Positions 8,550-17,207 of a DNA stretch of 64,000 bases are shown piece after piece. The translations under genes were made by a program, and so were the position numbers. The stretch's first letter is position 1. Each line of letters begins with the position of its first letter. The stretch comes from Pseudomonas mosselii (GTDB taxonomy: Bacteria > Pseudomonadota > Gammaproteobacteria > Pseudomonadales > Pseudomonadaceae), in contig NZ_QJRP01000010.1 of the NCBI RefSeq assembly GCF_003205295.1, positions 1 to 64,000 of the forward strand, given 5' to 3'. The notes under the pieces were generated by a model. It saw nothing but the letters and a program-made list of their open reading frames with translations. It made no database searches and was not told the origin of the DNA.

Positions 8550-9887
8550 TCAGAACTCGTGATCGGCGGTATCCGGGTTCAGGTTGTCGATCCCCAGCTT
8601 GCCCGCGGCCTGCTCGATCGCGCCGGTCTGCTTGACCAGCGAGGCGATGGCGTCACGCACGATCTGGTTGCCGGCGGCGTTGTCGGCGGCGATCAGCTGG
8701 TCGTAGTGCTCGCCCTTGAGGGCGTGGTCGACGATCACCTGGATCTTGGCCTCGGTGGCTTCCAGATCGGCCTTGAGGGTGGCGTCGGTGGCCGGATCGG
8801 CCTTGGCCACCAGCGACGACAGGCTCGGGCCGCTCAGCTTGGTGCCGTCGACACGGGTGTACTCGCCCAGGTAGACGTTGCGGATGCCCTTGGCGTCGTA
8901 GAAGTGCGAGTAGTGGGTGTTGTCGCTGAAGCAATCGTGCTCGTCTTCCGGCGAGTTGGCTTCCAGCGAGACCTTCATGCGCTCGCCGGCCAGTTCGCCC
9001 AGCGACAGGCTGCCCATGCCGAACAGCATCTTGCGCAGGCCGTCGTTGGCCGGCTCGCCTTCGAGGGTGGCGCGGTAGTTGTCGGCGACGTTCGGCGCCC
9101 AGTTGCCGACCATCTCCTCGAGGTCCTTGACCAGCAGGTCGGTGACCGCTTTCAGGTAGGCGCGGCGACGGTCGTTGTGGCCGCCCGTGGCGCCCTTGCC
9201 TTCCAGGTAGTCGGACGCCGGACGGTTGCCCGCGCCAGGGCCGGTGCCATTGAGGTCCTGGCCCCAGAGCAGGAACTCGATAGCGTGGTAGCCGGTGGCA
9301 ACGTTGGCTTCGGAGCCGCCCAGCTCGTTGAGGGTGGCGAGCTTCTCGGGGGTGATGTCCTTGACGTCGATCTTGTCTTCGCCGACCTGGATCTCGGTGT
9401 TGGCGATGATGTTGGCGTTGGCCGCCGGGTTGCCCAGGGCGTGCTCGTAGCTCTTGTCGACGTAGTCGATCAGGCCTTCGTCCAGGGGCCAGGCGTTCAC
9501 CTGGCCTTCCCAGTCATCGATGATGGTGTTGCCGAAGCGGAACACTTCGCTCTGCAGGTACGGCACGCGCGAGGCGACCCAGGCGTCACGGGCGGCCTTC
9601 AGGGTCTGGTCGTTGGGCTTGGCCAGGAACGCGTCGACGGCGGTCTGCAGTTGCTTGGCGGTGCTCAGCGAGTCGCTGTACACGGCATGGACCATTTCTG
9701 CGTAGTGCTTGACCACGGCCTTGGCGGCCGCTTCATCGACAGCCCCCGGCGCCGCGGCGGTGGTGCTGGCGGCGGCAGGTGCCTGGGCTTGCGGTGCGGC
9801 GGCCTTGTCGTCCTTGCCTTCGCCGCAACCGGCGAGGGCGATGGCGATGGCCAGCAGACTGGCGGAGGCCAGAGGCATTCGAATCAT
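8550..9887 (-). CDS. icmP: IcmP/IrpA-type imelysin lipoprotein
   Basis: A 445-residue lipoprotein with leader MIRMPLASAS...LAGC (lipid Cys 21) and an Ala/Pro-rich linker. The full-length imelysin domain carries the hallmark GYHAIEFLLWGQD, which fits GxHxxE. Relatives are iron-regulated protein A of cyanobacteria and the P. aeruginosa protein first described as an insulin-cleaving metalloproteinase. Its true role in iron uptake is unsettled. It is monocistronic by its terminator at 8505-8528 and sits just upstream of a second iron-related operon. A 12-of-19 match to the Fur consensus lies 74 bp upstream. Family certainty is high. The gene name comes from family and gene order. Confidence 0.85.
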   Translation of the reverse strand: MIRMPLASASLLAIAIALAGCGEGKDDKAAAPQAQAPAAASTTAAAPGAVDEAAAKAVVKHYAEMVHAVYSDSLSTAKQLQTAVDAFLAKPNDQTLKAARDAWVASRVPYLQSEVFRFGNTIIDDWEGQVNAWPLDEGLIDYVDKSYEHALGNPAANANIIANTEIQVGEDKIDVKDITPEKLATLNELGGSEANVATGYHAIEFLLWGQDLNGTGPGAGNRPASDYLEGKGATGGHNDRRRAYLKAVTDLLVKDLEEMVGNWAPNVADNYRATLEGEPANDGLRKMLFGMGSLSLGELAGERMKVSLEANSPEDEHDCFSDNTHYSHFYDAKGIRNVYLGEYTRVDGTKLSGPSLSSLVAKADPATDATLKADLEATEAKIQVIVDHALKGEHYDQLIAADNAAGNQIVRDAIASLVKQTGAIEQAAGKLGIDNLNPDTADHEF

Positions 9888-9960
9888 TGTTGGTTTCCTG
9901 CGTCGTGTGGTTGGACCAAGGGTGGACCGTGCGCCGTGGCACGCGAAACCGCCACATCAT

Positions 9961-9979
9961 GCGAAAGATTTGCATTTGC
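9961..9979. promoter_or_regulatory. Candidate Fur box upstream of the IcmP-type gene
   Basis: Read on the minus strand, GCAAATGCAAATCTTTCGC matches the 19-bp Fur consensus GATAATGATAATCATTATC at 12 positions by hand count. It lies 74 bp before the icmP-type ATG. The match is suggestive only. Confidence 0.4.
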
Positions 9980-10046
9980 TGTAAAGAGCCGGGCGCGCAT
10001 TTCATGCAAACGCCCGTTCGCGCTGCACCGCCAAGGCTGGCGGGGG

Positions 10047-12098
10047 CTAGAGGGCGGAAACCTGGTTGCGCTGCGCCTGCTTGAGGAAACTGGTCAGTTC
10101 GCGCGCGGACAACGGCTTGCTGTAGTGGTAGCCCTGACCCTCGTGGCAGCCCTGGGCGATGATGTAGCTCTCCTGCTCGGCGGTTTCCACGCCTTCGGCG
10201 ATCACCTGCATCCCCAGGCTCTTGCCCAGCTGGATGATGGCGCGAACGATGGTGGCGTCGTCGTCATCGTCGAGCAGGTCCTGGACGAAGCTCTTGTCGA
10301 TCTTGATCTTGTCCAGCGGCAGCGATTTCAGGTAGCTGAGCGAGGAATAGCCGGTACCGAAGTCGTCGATGGCGATCAGTGCGCCGGACCGGCGCAGGCT
10401 CAGCAGGTGCTGGGCGGCGGTGCTGATGTCTTCCATCAGGCCGGTCTCGGTGACTTCCAGCTCCAGGCTGCGCGGCGGCAGGCGGTAGGCCTGCAGCAGG
10501 TTGTTGACCACCCGCGGCAGCTCGTTGTGGTGCAGTTGCACGGTGGACAGGTTGACCGCCATGCGCAGCTCGCTGAAACCCTGGTCGTGCCATTCGCGCA
10601 GTTGTCGGCACGCCTGGTCGAGTACCCATTCGCCGATGCTGATGATGCTGCCATTCTGCTCGGCCAGGGGGATGAACTGGTCGGGCGGGACCATGCCCAG
10701 CTCCGGGTGCTGCCAGCGCAGCAGCGCCTCGACGCCGACCACGCGGTGGTCGCGGTAGCTGATCTGCGGCTGGTACACCAGGTACAGCTGGTTGCGCGAC
10801 AGGGCTTCGCGCAGGTCCTTTTCCAGCTCGCGACGGCGGCGCATCTCGCTGTCGACGCTGGCGATGTAGAACTGGTAGCGGTTGCGCGAGCGGGCCTTGG
10901 CCAGGGTCATGGTCTGCTCGGCTTTCTGCAGCAGCTTCTCGGTGCTGTCGCCGTCCTCGGGGAACAGGGTGATGCCGATGGTGGCGCGCAGGCGGATCTG
11001 TTGATGGTCAAGGTCGAAGGGCGCCTCGAGGTCGTCGAGGATGCTCTGGGCCAGTTCGGCGGCTTCATAGGGCTGCTCGATGTTGGCCTGGACCAGGGCG
11101 AACTGGTCGCCCCCCAGCCGGGCCAGGGCGCCAAGGCGGCCGCTGTGGGCGCGCAGGCGGTCGGCCAGGGCCAGCAGCAGCTGGTCGCCGACCTGGTAGC
11201 TGAACTGCTCGTTGATGCCCTTGAAGTCGTCCAGGCCCACGCAAAGCACGGCGACGCGGCGTTGCAGGCGGCCACCGTCGTCCAGGATCTTGTCCAGCTG
11301 CTGTTGCAACTGCTGGCGGTTGGGCAGGCCGGTGAGGAAGTCGTACTGGGCCATGCGCTGCAGGCTGTTCTCGGCCTCGTGGCGCAGGTGGGTGTTGCGC
11401 TCGATGGAGGCCAGCAGCTGGTTGGCGGTGTTGACCCAGAGGCCCAACTCGTTGCGCTCGTGGCCCTTGAGCTGCGGGATCTGGTGCTGGCTGGGGCGGT
11501 CGGGGTTTATCTGGGTCAGGTGGTCGATGATCTTCGACAGCGGCTTGGTCAGCAGCCAGTGGTACACCAGGTACAGCACCAGGCCCATGGCCAGGGCGCG
11601 CAGCACGCCGGAGATGAAGATGATCACGGCGTTGATCAGGAAGTCTTCGCCGTAGGAGGAGGTGTCGAGGGTGATGCTCAGGTCGCCGTAGTACTCGCTG
11701 TACGGGCCACGGCCGACCAACTGCGTGGTGTAGGTGCGCTCCTGGCCGAGGATCAGGTCGGTCAGCCAGCGCATGGACATGTCCTGCAGCGGCCGGGATT
11801 TTTCTGCCAGCATGGTTTCGTTGGGGTGGCCGATGGAGGCCATGCGCACCGACTCGTCCTGGAACAGGCCTTCCATCACCTGCATGCCCATTTCCCGGTC
11901 GAGGCTGTACACCGCCTGGGTCGAGGGATCGCGGAACATGTCGAGGATGCGCTGGGCATCGTTGTTTACCGACTGGCGGGTCTTGTAGGCGTCATAGACG
12001 ATCTGCGCACAGCTGAGTACGACGCCGACAGCCAGCGCCGAGAGCAGTACGACCCTCAGCAGCTTGACCGATAAGCTGTTCCGAAATTCCAGCTTCAA
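10047..12098 (-). CDS. bifA: BifA-like cyclic-di-GMP phosphodiesterase (degenerate GGDEF plus EAL)
   Basis: A membrane-bound GGDEF-EAL protein of 683 residues from a TTG start at 12098. That TTG is chosen because AAGGAA lies seven to eight bases before it, while the in-frame ATGs at 12146 and 12128 lack a ribosome site. There are membrane helices near 13-33 and 155-180, then a HAMP-like linker. The GGDEF site is degenerate, GGDQF (329-333), which argues against cyclase activity. The EAL site is intact (EALLRW at 457-462, later DDFGTGYSS and EGVETAEQ). BifA lowers c-di-GMP, controlling biofilm dispersal and swarming. The GGDQF signature and the position next to sodB both match BifA. Confidence 0.9.
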   Translation of the reverse strand: MKLEFRNSLSVKLLRVVLLSALAVGVVLSCAQIVYDAYKTRQSVNNDAQRILDMFRDPSTQAVYSLDREMGMQVMEGLFQDESVRMASIGHPNETMLAEKSRPLQDMSMRWLTDLILGQERTYTTQLVGRGPYSEYYGDLSITLDTSSYGEDFLINAVIIFISGVLRALAMGLVLYLVYHWLLTKPLSKIIDHLTQINPDRPSQHQIPQLKGHERNELGLWVNTANQLLASIERNTHLRHEAENSLQRMAQYDFLTGLPNRQQLQQQLDKILDDGGRLQRRVAVLCVGLDDFKGINEQFSYQVGDQLLLALADRLRAHSGRLGALARLGGDQFALVQANIEQPYEAAELAQSILDDLEAPFDLDHQQIRLRATIGITLFPEDGDSTEKLLQKAEQTMTLAKARSRNRYQFYIASVDSEMRRRRELEKDLREALSRNQLYLVYQPQISYRDHRVVGVEALLRWQHPELGMVPPDQFIPLAEQNGSIISIGEWVLDQACRQLREWHDQGFSELRMAVNLSTVQLHHNELPRVVNNLLQAYRLPPRSLELEVTETGLMEDISTAAQHLLSLRRSGALIAIDDFGTGYSSLSYLKSLPLDKIKIDKSFVQDLLDDDDDATIVRAIIQLGKSLGMQVIAEGVETAEQESYIIAQGCHEGQGYHYSKPLSARELTSFLKQAQRNQVSAL

Positions 12099-12383
12099 TG
12101 GGGTTTCCTTAATCCATGCGCATGCCATTATTTTGCCATCAACCATGGCGACAGACTATCGATCCGATACCCCGGCAGGCAACCCGCCCGTCGACGAAAT
12201 TGCCCTTGGTTCTTTATCGGTCGAACGGTCATGCGACTTGAGTGCGCTGCGTCAACTTTCCAGAAGCTTGATGTTAGCGCGCTATGCGGGCTGAGCAAGA
12301 GCGCGCGGATGGGTTGCGGACAATTCTGTCAGGTCTGCCTGGGCATGAGCGGGCTTGCCTCGCGATAGCATCATGAAAGGCAA
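12099..12383. other. Intergenic region between bifA and sodB
   Basis: It contains the bifA promoter region and a partial single REP arm near 12340-12366 (GAGCGGGCTTGCC...CGCGAT). No credible gene was seen. A plus-strand reading frame from 12064 overlaps the bifA start and lacks coding character. Confidence 0.5.
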
Positions 12384-12412
12384 CAAAAAACCCGGCACTC
12401 AGGCCGGGTTTT
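12384..12412 (-). terminator. Terminator after sodB
   Basis: On the minus strand AACCCGGC-ctgagt-GCCGGG is followed by TTTTTTGTTG. It lies 19 bp beyond the sodB stop. Confidence 0.85.
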
Positions 12413-12431
12413 CTGGATTCAAGGCGAACAA

Positions 12432-13028
12432 TCAGGCCTTGAAGGTCTTGCCTTCGAACTGCTCGGCAACGAACTTCCAGTTGACCAGGTTCCAGAACGC
12501 CTCGACGTACTTCGGACGCAGGTTGCGGTAGTCGATGTAGTAGGCGTGTTCCCAGACGTCGCAGGTCAGCAGCGGGGTGTCGCCGCTGGTCAGCGGGCAG
12601 CCGGCGCCGATGGTGCTGGCCAGGGCCAGGGAGCCGTCGGCCTTCTTCACCAGCCAGCCCCAGCCGGAGCCGAAGGTGCCGACCGAAGTCTTGGTGAACT
12701 CTTCCTTGAACTTGTCGAACGAACCGAACGCGGCGGTGATGGCATCAGCCAGGGCGCCAGTCGGCTGGCCGCCGCCGTTTGGCGACAGGCAGTTCCAGTA
12801 GAAGGTGTGGTTCCAGACCTGGGCTGCGTTGTTGAAGATGCCGCCCGAAGAGCTCTTGACGATCTCTTCCAGGGTCTTGCCTTCGAATTCGGTGCCCGGG
12901 ACCAGGTTGTTCAGGTTCACGACATAGGTGTTGTGGTGCTTGTCGTGGTGAAACTCCAGGGTTTCCTTGGAGATGTGCGGCTGCAGGGCATCGTGGGCGT
13001 ACGGCAGCGGCGGCAATTCAAAAGCCAT
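12432..13028 (-). CDS. sodB: Iron superoxide dismutase
   Basis: A 198-residue Fe/Mn-family superoxide dismutase that converts superoxide to peroxide and oxygen in the cytoplasm. Metal-ligand regions are visible: [10 protein letters not shown] near residue 27, NHTFYW near 74, and [13 protein letters not shown] near 157-169. The Gln in [11 protein letters not shown] and the GSGWGWL segment are typical of the iron form. Length matches SodB exactly. It is monocistronic, with its own terminator and a 5' spacer of about 260 bp before the next gene. SodB is commonly controlled by iron supply, but no operator was identified here. Confidence 0.97.
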   Translation of the reverse strand: MAFELPPLPYAHDALQPHISKETLEFHHDKHHNTYVVNLNNLVPGTEFEGKTLEEIVKSSSGGIFNNAAQVWNHTFYWNCLSPNGGGQPTGALADAITAAFGSFDKFKEEFTKTSVGTFGSGWGWLVKKADGSLALASTIGAGCPLTSGDTPLLTCDVWEHAYYIDYRNLRPKYVEAFWNLVNWKFVAEQFEGKTFKA

Positions 13029-13237
13029 GGTGGATCTCCTGATTCAGGTCTGTTTGCGGTTTGCGCCAGGCCTCACGGGTGGCCTGATGAGCGTCGGCGA
13101 GTCTGTACTCTTTGCGACGCGAGGGCTGGATCATAGCACCGGCCCGGGCGCTTAACCACGCAACATCTGTGGGGAATAGAGGTTCCAGAGCGGTTGGCGG
13201 GTACCGACAGGCGGACGCTTCCAGGCGATGTGCAATC

Positions 13238-13281
13238 CCTGTAGGAGCGGCCTAGTGCCGCGAAAGGGCCGCTCCTACAGG
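13238..13281. repeat. Single compact REP hairpin
   Basis: A perfect 15-bp inverted repeat, CCTGTAGGAGCGGCC / GGCCGCTCCTACAGG, has only a 14-base loop. It lies just past the stop of the LysE/ArgO exporter gene, where it could act as a 3' end structure. Confidence 0.85.
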
Positions 13282-13289
13282 GGCGCGGT

Positions 13290-13889
13290 TCAGTTGAAGA
13301 TCAACTGCGCCGCCACCGCAAACATCATCACCGCCACCATCAGGTCGAGCATGCGCCAGGTCGCCGGGCGTGCCAGCCACGGCGCCAGCCAGGCGGCGCC
13401 GATCGCCAGGGTCGAGAACCACACCAGCGAGGCACTGGCTGCGCCGGCCACATAGGCGCCGGGCACGGTCTGCTGGGCGCCGAGGGAGCCGATCAGCAGC
13501 ACGGTGTCCAGGTACACATGGGGATTGAGCAGGGTCACCGCCAGCGCGCTCAGCAGCACCGCGCGGCGCGAGCGCATGCCCTGGCCTTCCCGATGCTGCA
13601 GGCTTTGCTTGGAAAACGCGCTGCGCAGCGCCTTGGCGCCGTACCAGACCAGAAACACTGCGCCGCCCCAGCGCGCCACCGCCAGCAGCGTGGGGTTGTG
13701 CGCCAGCACCGTGGCCAGGCCGAACACCCCGGCGGCGACCAGCAGCGCGTCGCAGACCACGCACAGCGCCGCCACCGGCAGGTGATGTTCACGGCGCAGG
13801 CTCTGCGCCAGGACGAAGGCGTTCTGCGCGCCGATGGCCATGATCAGGCCGAAGGCCACCAGCATGCCGTTGAGATAGCTTTGCCACAT
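13290..13889 (-). CDS. argO: LysE/ArgO-family amino acid exporter
   Basis: A 199-residue inner-membrane protein with about six hydrophobic segments. It has LysE-family features in the N-terminal GLIMAIGAQNAFVLAQSL and in LLNPHVYLDTVLLIG. Members export basic amino acids such as arginine or lysine. The ATG at 13889 is preceded by GGAG with a ten-base spacer. The gene is divergent from an ArgP-like LysR regulator across a 125-bp gap, the standard argP-argO arrangement, so arginine- or lysine-responsive activation is likely. Substrate is inferred from family and context. Confidence 0.88.
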   Translation of the reverse strand: MWQSYLNGMLVAFGLIMAIGAQNAFVLAQSLRREHHLPVAALCVVCDALLVAAGVFGLATVLAHNPTLLAVARWGGAVFLVWYGAKALRSAFSKQSLQHREGQGMRSRRAVLLSALAVTLLNPHVYLDTVLLIGSLGAQQTVPGAYVAGAASASLVWFSTLAIGAAWLAPWLARPATWRMLDLMVAVMMFAVAAQLIFN

Positions 13890-14014
13890 AGCGGGAACAC
13901 TCCACGGGCACCGATGTGGGCATCGGCGCGGATCAACAAGAAAGATGTGGCTATTGTGGCGGCTGCAACGGTATAAGAAAAACCAATAGAGCTGATCAGT
14001 CATTAGAGAAATCG

Positions 14015-14905
14015 ATGTTCGACTACAAGCTGCTCGCCGCCCTCGCCGCGGTGATCGAACAAGGCGGTTTCGAGCGCGCCGCCCAGGTGCTGGGGCTGTC
14101 GCAATCGGCCATCTCGCAACGCATCAAGCTGCTCGAGGCGCGGGTCGGCCAGCCGGTCCTGGTGCGCGCCACGCCACCGAGCCCGACCGAGGTCGGCCGG
14201 CAGTTGCTCAACCATGTGCAGCAGGTACGCCTGCTCGAACGCGACCTGCAGCGCCAGGTGCCGGCGCTGGACGAGGAAGGCATGCCCGAGCGCCTGCGCA
14301 TCGCCCTCAACGCCGACAGCCTGGCGACCTGGTGGGCCGGTGCGGTGGGCGCTTTCTGCGCGCAGCAGCAGGTCCTGCTCGACCTGGTGGTCGAGGATCA
14401 GGAGGTTGGCCTCAAGCGCATGCGCGCCGGCGAAGTGGCGGCGTGCCTGTGTGGCAGCGAACGGCCGGTGGCCGGAGCGCGCAGTCTGCCGCTGGGGTCG
14501 ATGCGTTATCGTGCGCTGGCCAGCCCCGCGTTCATGGCGCGCTACTTCCCCCAGGGCTTCGCGATCGAGCGGTTGGCCCGTGCTCCGGCGATTGTGTTTG
14601 GACCGGATGACTTTCTCCAGCATCGCTACCTGGCGTCGTTGGGGGTGCAGGAAGGTTTCCTGCATCACCTGTGTCCCTCGTCCGAAGGTTTCCTACGCAT
14701 GACCGAGGCTGGTCTTGGCTGGGGGCTGGTGCCGGAGCGGCAGGTGGCCGAACAGCTGGCCCGTGGCGAGCTGGTGGAAATCTGCGCCGATACCCCCATC
14801 GATGTGCCTCTGTACTGGCATCATTGGCGCAACGGCGGGCAACTGCTCGCCCAGCTGACCGACCACCTGCGCCATTCGGCACGGCACTGGCTGGTGCCCT
14901 TGTAG
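14015..14905 (+). CDS. argP: ArgP/IciA-type LysR regulator
   Basis: A 296-residue LysR-type regulator. The N-terminal winged helix-turn-helix contains GGFERAAQVLGLSQSAISQRIKLLE in pieces around residues 17-42 and is followed by a substrate-binding-like domain. The start at 14015 (MFDYK) is the usual family start, since upstream in-frame codons read through the exporter promoter. ArgP proteins bind lysine or arginine and control the divergent exporter gene. The divergent exporter at 13290-13889 supports this. A role for the E. coli homologue as a replication inhibitor (IciA) is historical and not implied here. Confidence 0.88.
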   Translation: MFDYKLLAALAAVIEQGGFERAAQVLGLSQSAISQRIKLLEARVGQPVLVRATPPSPTEVGRQLLNHVQQVRLLERDLQRQVPALDEEGMPERLRIALNADSLATWWAGAVGAFCAQQQVLLDLVVEDQEVGLKRMRAGEVAACLCGSERPVAGARSLPLGSMRYRALASPAFMARYFPQGFAIERLARAPAIVFGPDDFLQHRYLASLGVQEGFLHHLCPSSEGFLRMTEAGLGWGLVPERQVAEQLARGELVEICADTPIDVPLYWHHWRNGGQLLAQLTDHLRHSARHWLVPL

Positions 14906-14954
14906 GCACATCGGGCGTCAGCTGCATCCGAAATCTGGCAATGCGGAGTCTTAC

Positions 14955-15950
14955 ATGCGAATTCTGGTCACCGGCGCGAGCGGCTTCATCGGCGGGCGCT
15001 TTGCGCGATTCGCCCTGGAGCAGGGCCTGGAGGTGCGGGTCAATGGCCGGCGGGCGGAGGGCGTGGAACACCTGGTCAAGCGCGGGGCGCAGTTCATCCC
15101 GGGCGACCTGGGCGACGCCGAGCTGGCCCGGCGCCTGTGCCAGGGCGTGGACGCGGTGGTGCACTGCGCCGGCGCCGTGGGCACCTGGGGCCGCTACCAG
15201 GACTTCCATCAGGGCAACGTGGTGCTGACCGAGAATGTGGTCGAGGGTTGCATCAAGGAGCATGTGCGGCGCCTGGTGCACCTGTCGTCGCCGTCGATCT
15301 ACTTCACCGGCCGTTCACGCCTGGACATCCGCGAGGACCAGGTACCGCGCCGCTTCCATGACCATTACGCGCTGACCAAGCACCTGGCCGAGCAGAAAGT
15401 GTTCGGCGCCCAGGAGTTCGGCCTGGAAGTGCTGGCGCTGCGCCCGCGTTTCGTCACCGGTGCCGGCGATGCGAGCATTTTCCCTCGGTTGATGCGCATG
15501 CAGGCCAAGGGGCGCGTGGCGATCGTCGGCAATGGCCTGAACAAAGTCGACTTCACCAGTGTGCACAACCTCAACGAGGCATTGCTCAGTGCCCTTTTCG
15601 CCGAGGAACAAGCCCTTGGCCAGGCCTACAACATCAGCAACGGCCACCCGTTGCCGCTATGGGACGTGGTCAACTACGTGATGCGCCGCATGCAACTGCC
15701 GCAGGTCACCCGCTACCGCTCCCCAAGCCTGGCCTATGGCCTGGCGGCGCTCAACGAGGCCGCTTGCATGCTTTGGCCCGGGCGCCCGCAGCCGACCTTG
15801 AGCCGCACGGCAGTGCAGGTGATGAGCACCGATTTCACCCTCGATATTAGCCGCGCCCGTCAGTACCTGGACTACCGACCCCAGGCCGATGTGTGGTCCG
15901 CGCTGGATGAATTCTGTGCCTGGTGGCAGGCGCAGACGGGGCAACGCTGA
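14955..15950 (+). CDS. NAD-dependent epimerase/dehydratase (extended SDR)
   Basis: A 331-residue extended short-chain dehydrogenase. The N-terminal Rossmann motif is GASGFIGG (7-14) and the catalytic YxxxK is YALTK. A 3-beta-hydroxysteroid-dehydrogenase-like pattern is seen in VNGRRAEGVEHL and HLSSPSIYF. It would act on a nucleotide sugar or a sterol- or polyketide-like alcohol, and the substrate cannot be read from sequence. It starts 49 bp after the ArgP-like gene and is probably a separate unit. The gene 87 bp downstream is unrelated. Confidence 0.85.
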   Translation: MRILVTGASGFIGGRFARFALEQGLEVRVNGRRAEGVEHLVKRGAQFIPGDLGDAELARRLCQGVDAVVHCAGAVGTWGRYQDFHQGNVVLTENVVEGCIKEHVRRLVHLSSPSIYFTGRSRLDIREDQVPRRFHDHYALTKHLAEQKVFGAQEFGLEVLALRPRFVTGAGDASIFPRLMRMQAKGRVAIVGNGLNKVDFTSVHNLNEALLSALFAEEQALGQAYNISNGHPLPLWDVVNYVMRRMQLPQVTRYRSPSLAYGLAALNEAACMLWPGRPQPTLSRTAVQVMSTDFTLDISRARQYLDYRPQADVWSALDEFCAWWQAQTGQR

Positions 15951-16037
15951 ACCTGTGGGCGGGATGATGGTCATCAGTGCGCCGCCCAGGCGGTTTATAC
16001 TCATGCCTCTTTGCTACTACCGCGGTTGAATGCACCC

Positions 16038-16862
16038 ATGCGTAACGACGCCCACGACGATTTTGACGACGTGCCCACCCTGCGTGCCGGCACCCCCGAT
16101 GATGACGAACTGCTGCCCGCCCATGTGGCCCGCAGCCGCCAGAAGGCGGTGCGCCCGCGCAGCAATGGCCCGCTGTGGGCCCTGCTGGGCGCCTCGTTCA
16201 TCGCCCTGGGCGGGCTGGGCTGGTGGAGCTTTCAGCAGATCACGCTGATGGAGCAGCAACTGGTCGCGACCCAGGAGAGCTTCGCCCGCATCAGCGAGGA
16301 AGCGGCCGGGCGCCTGCAGGCGATCAGCGGCAAGGTCGATGCCAGCGAGTCCAGCAACAGTACTGGCAGCGAGGCGTTGAAGCTGCAGATCCGCCAGTTG
16401 CAGGCCTCGCTGGCCGAGCAGGGCAAGCAGCAGCTGGGCGTCGCCGGGCAGGCGGGGGACCTGGGCAAGCGCCTGGAACAGGTGCTGGCCGACACCCGCG
16501 AGCAGCAGAAGGCGGTGACCGAATTGCAGGGCCAGTTGCAGGCGCAGCTCAAGGCAGTCAATGCCGAGCTGGCGGCGCTCAAGTCGGGTCAGGTGGATGG
16601 CGGCAAGCTGGATGGTCAACTCAAGACCCTGAGCAATGAGGTGGCGGCGCTGAAGAAGCAGGGCAATCCGAGCGCGGCCATCGAGCGCCTTGAGCAGGAT
16701 GTGCTGGTGCTCAAGAGCCAGGTCGACAACCGCTCGGCCGCCTCGGCTGGCGGAGCGTCGGTGCAGGAATTCGATGCCTTCCGCGGGCAGATGACCCGCA
16801 ACATCAGCACCCTGCAGAGCCAGATCCAGAACCTGCAGCAGCAGATCAACGCCCGGCCTTGA
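16038..16862 (+). CDS. Membrane-anchored coiled-coil protein
   Basis: A 274-residue protein with three visible parts. The acidic cytoplasmic N-terminus (1-45) contains DDFDDVP and DDDELLP. A single membrane helix lies near 48-70 (WALLGASFIALGGLGWW). A long periplasmic region is rich in Gln, Leu, Ala and Lys heptads (about 75-274), indicating an extended coiled coil. No enzyme motif is present. ATG 16038 is preferred over the earlier in-frame codon at 16011 because it opens the conserved-looking MRNDAHDDF segment, although the ribosome site is weak. It is the last core-like gene before the accessory block. Function unknown. Confidence 0.8.
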   Translation: MRNDAHDDFDDVPTLRAGTPDDDELLPAHVARSRQKAVRPRSNGPLWALLGASFIALGGLGWWSFQQITLMEQQLVATQESFARISEEAAGRLQAISGKVDASESSNSTGSEALKLQIRQLQASLAEQGKQQLGVAGQAGDLGKRLEQVLADTREQQKAVTELQGQLQAQLKAVNAELAALKSGQVDGGKLDGQLKTLSNEVAALKKQGNPSAAIERLEQDVLVLKSQVDNRSAASAGGASVQEFDAFRGQMTRNISTLQSQIQNLQQQINARP

Positions 16863-17207
16863 ATCGGCCCATTGCATTGCAGGCAGGTCGGAACTTGATT
16901 TTGACTGCGGGGCAGGGTTGTGGCGCCTGATACTTCGATCGGGTGCCATTGCTTCTGATCTTGCCTACTCCCGTACAGGCATCCTTCCCTTCGACAGACC
17001 CCAACCCCGTCCGTACCTGGCATTTTTGTCAGGTGTTGGACTGGCGGGAGTTTGTTACATCTACAGCACGACGACGGCAGCGGTTTCCTCCTTCGATCCT
17101 GTGTCCATCACTCGTTGGCAATTGCCTTGTGTCGTGACGAACTCGTTGCCCCCGTATCCGCAAGGGTGCAGGGCCGCGCACCTGTAGAACCGATTAGGAA
17201 AATGGCC
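16863..17207. other. Intergenic leader of the Ig-like gene block
   Basis: 345 bp without a supportable gene. A frame runs into the downstream gene from 17052, but its first 52 codons look non-coding and lack a ribosome site. No clear sigma-70 promoter, terminator or repeat was found. GC content looks lower than in flanking core genes (judged by eye). Confidence 0.5.

Noticed and set aside
8559..12074. 1171-codon open frame on the plus strand
   Set aside because: It lies antisense to the IcmP-type imelysin and bifA genes, crosses their intergenic gap, has biased Val/Gly/Gln composition and no family motif. It is a by-product of GC-rich codon use.
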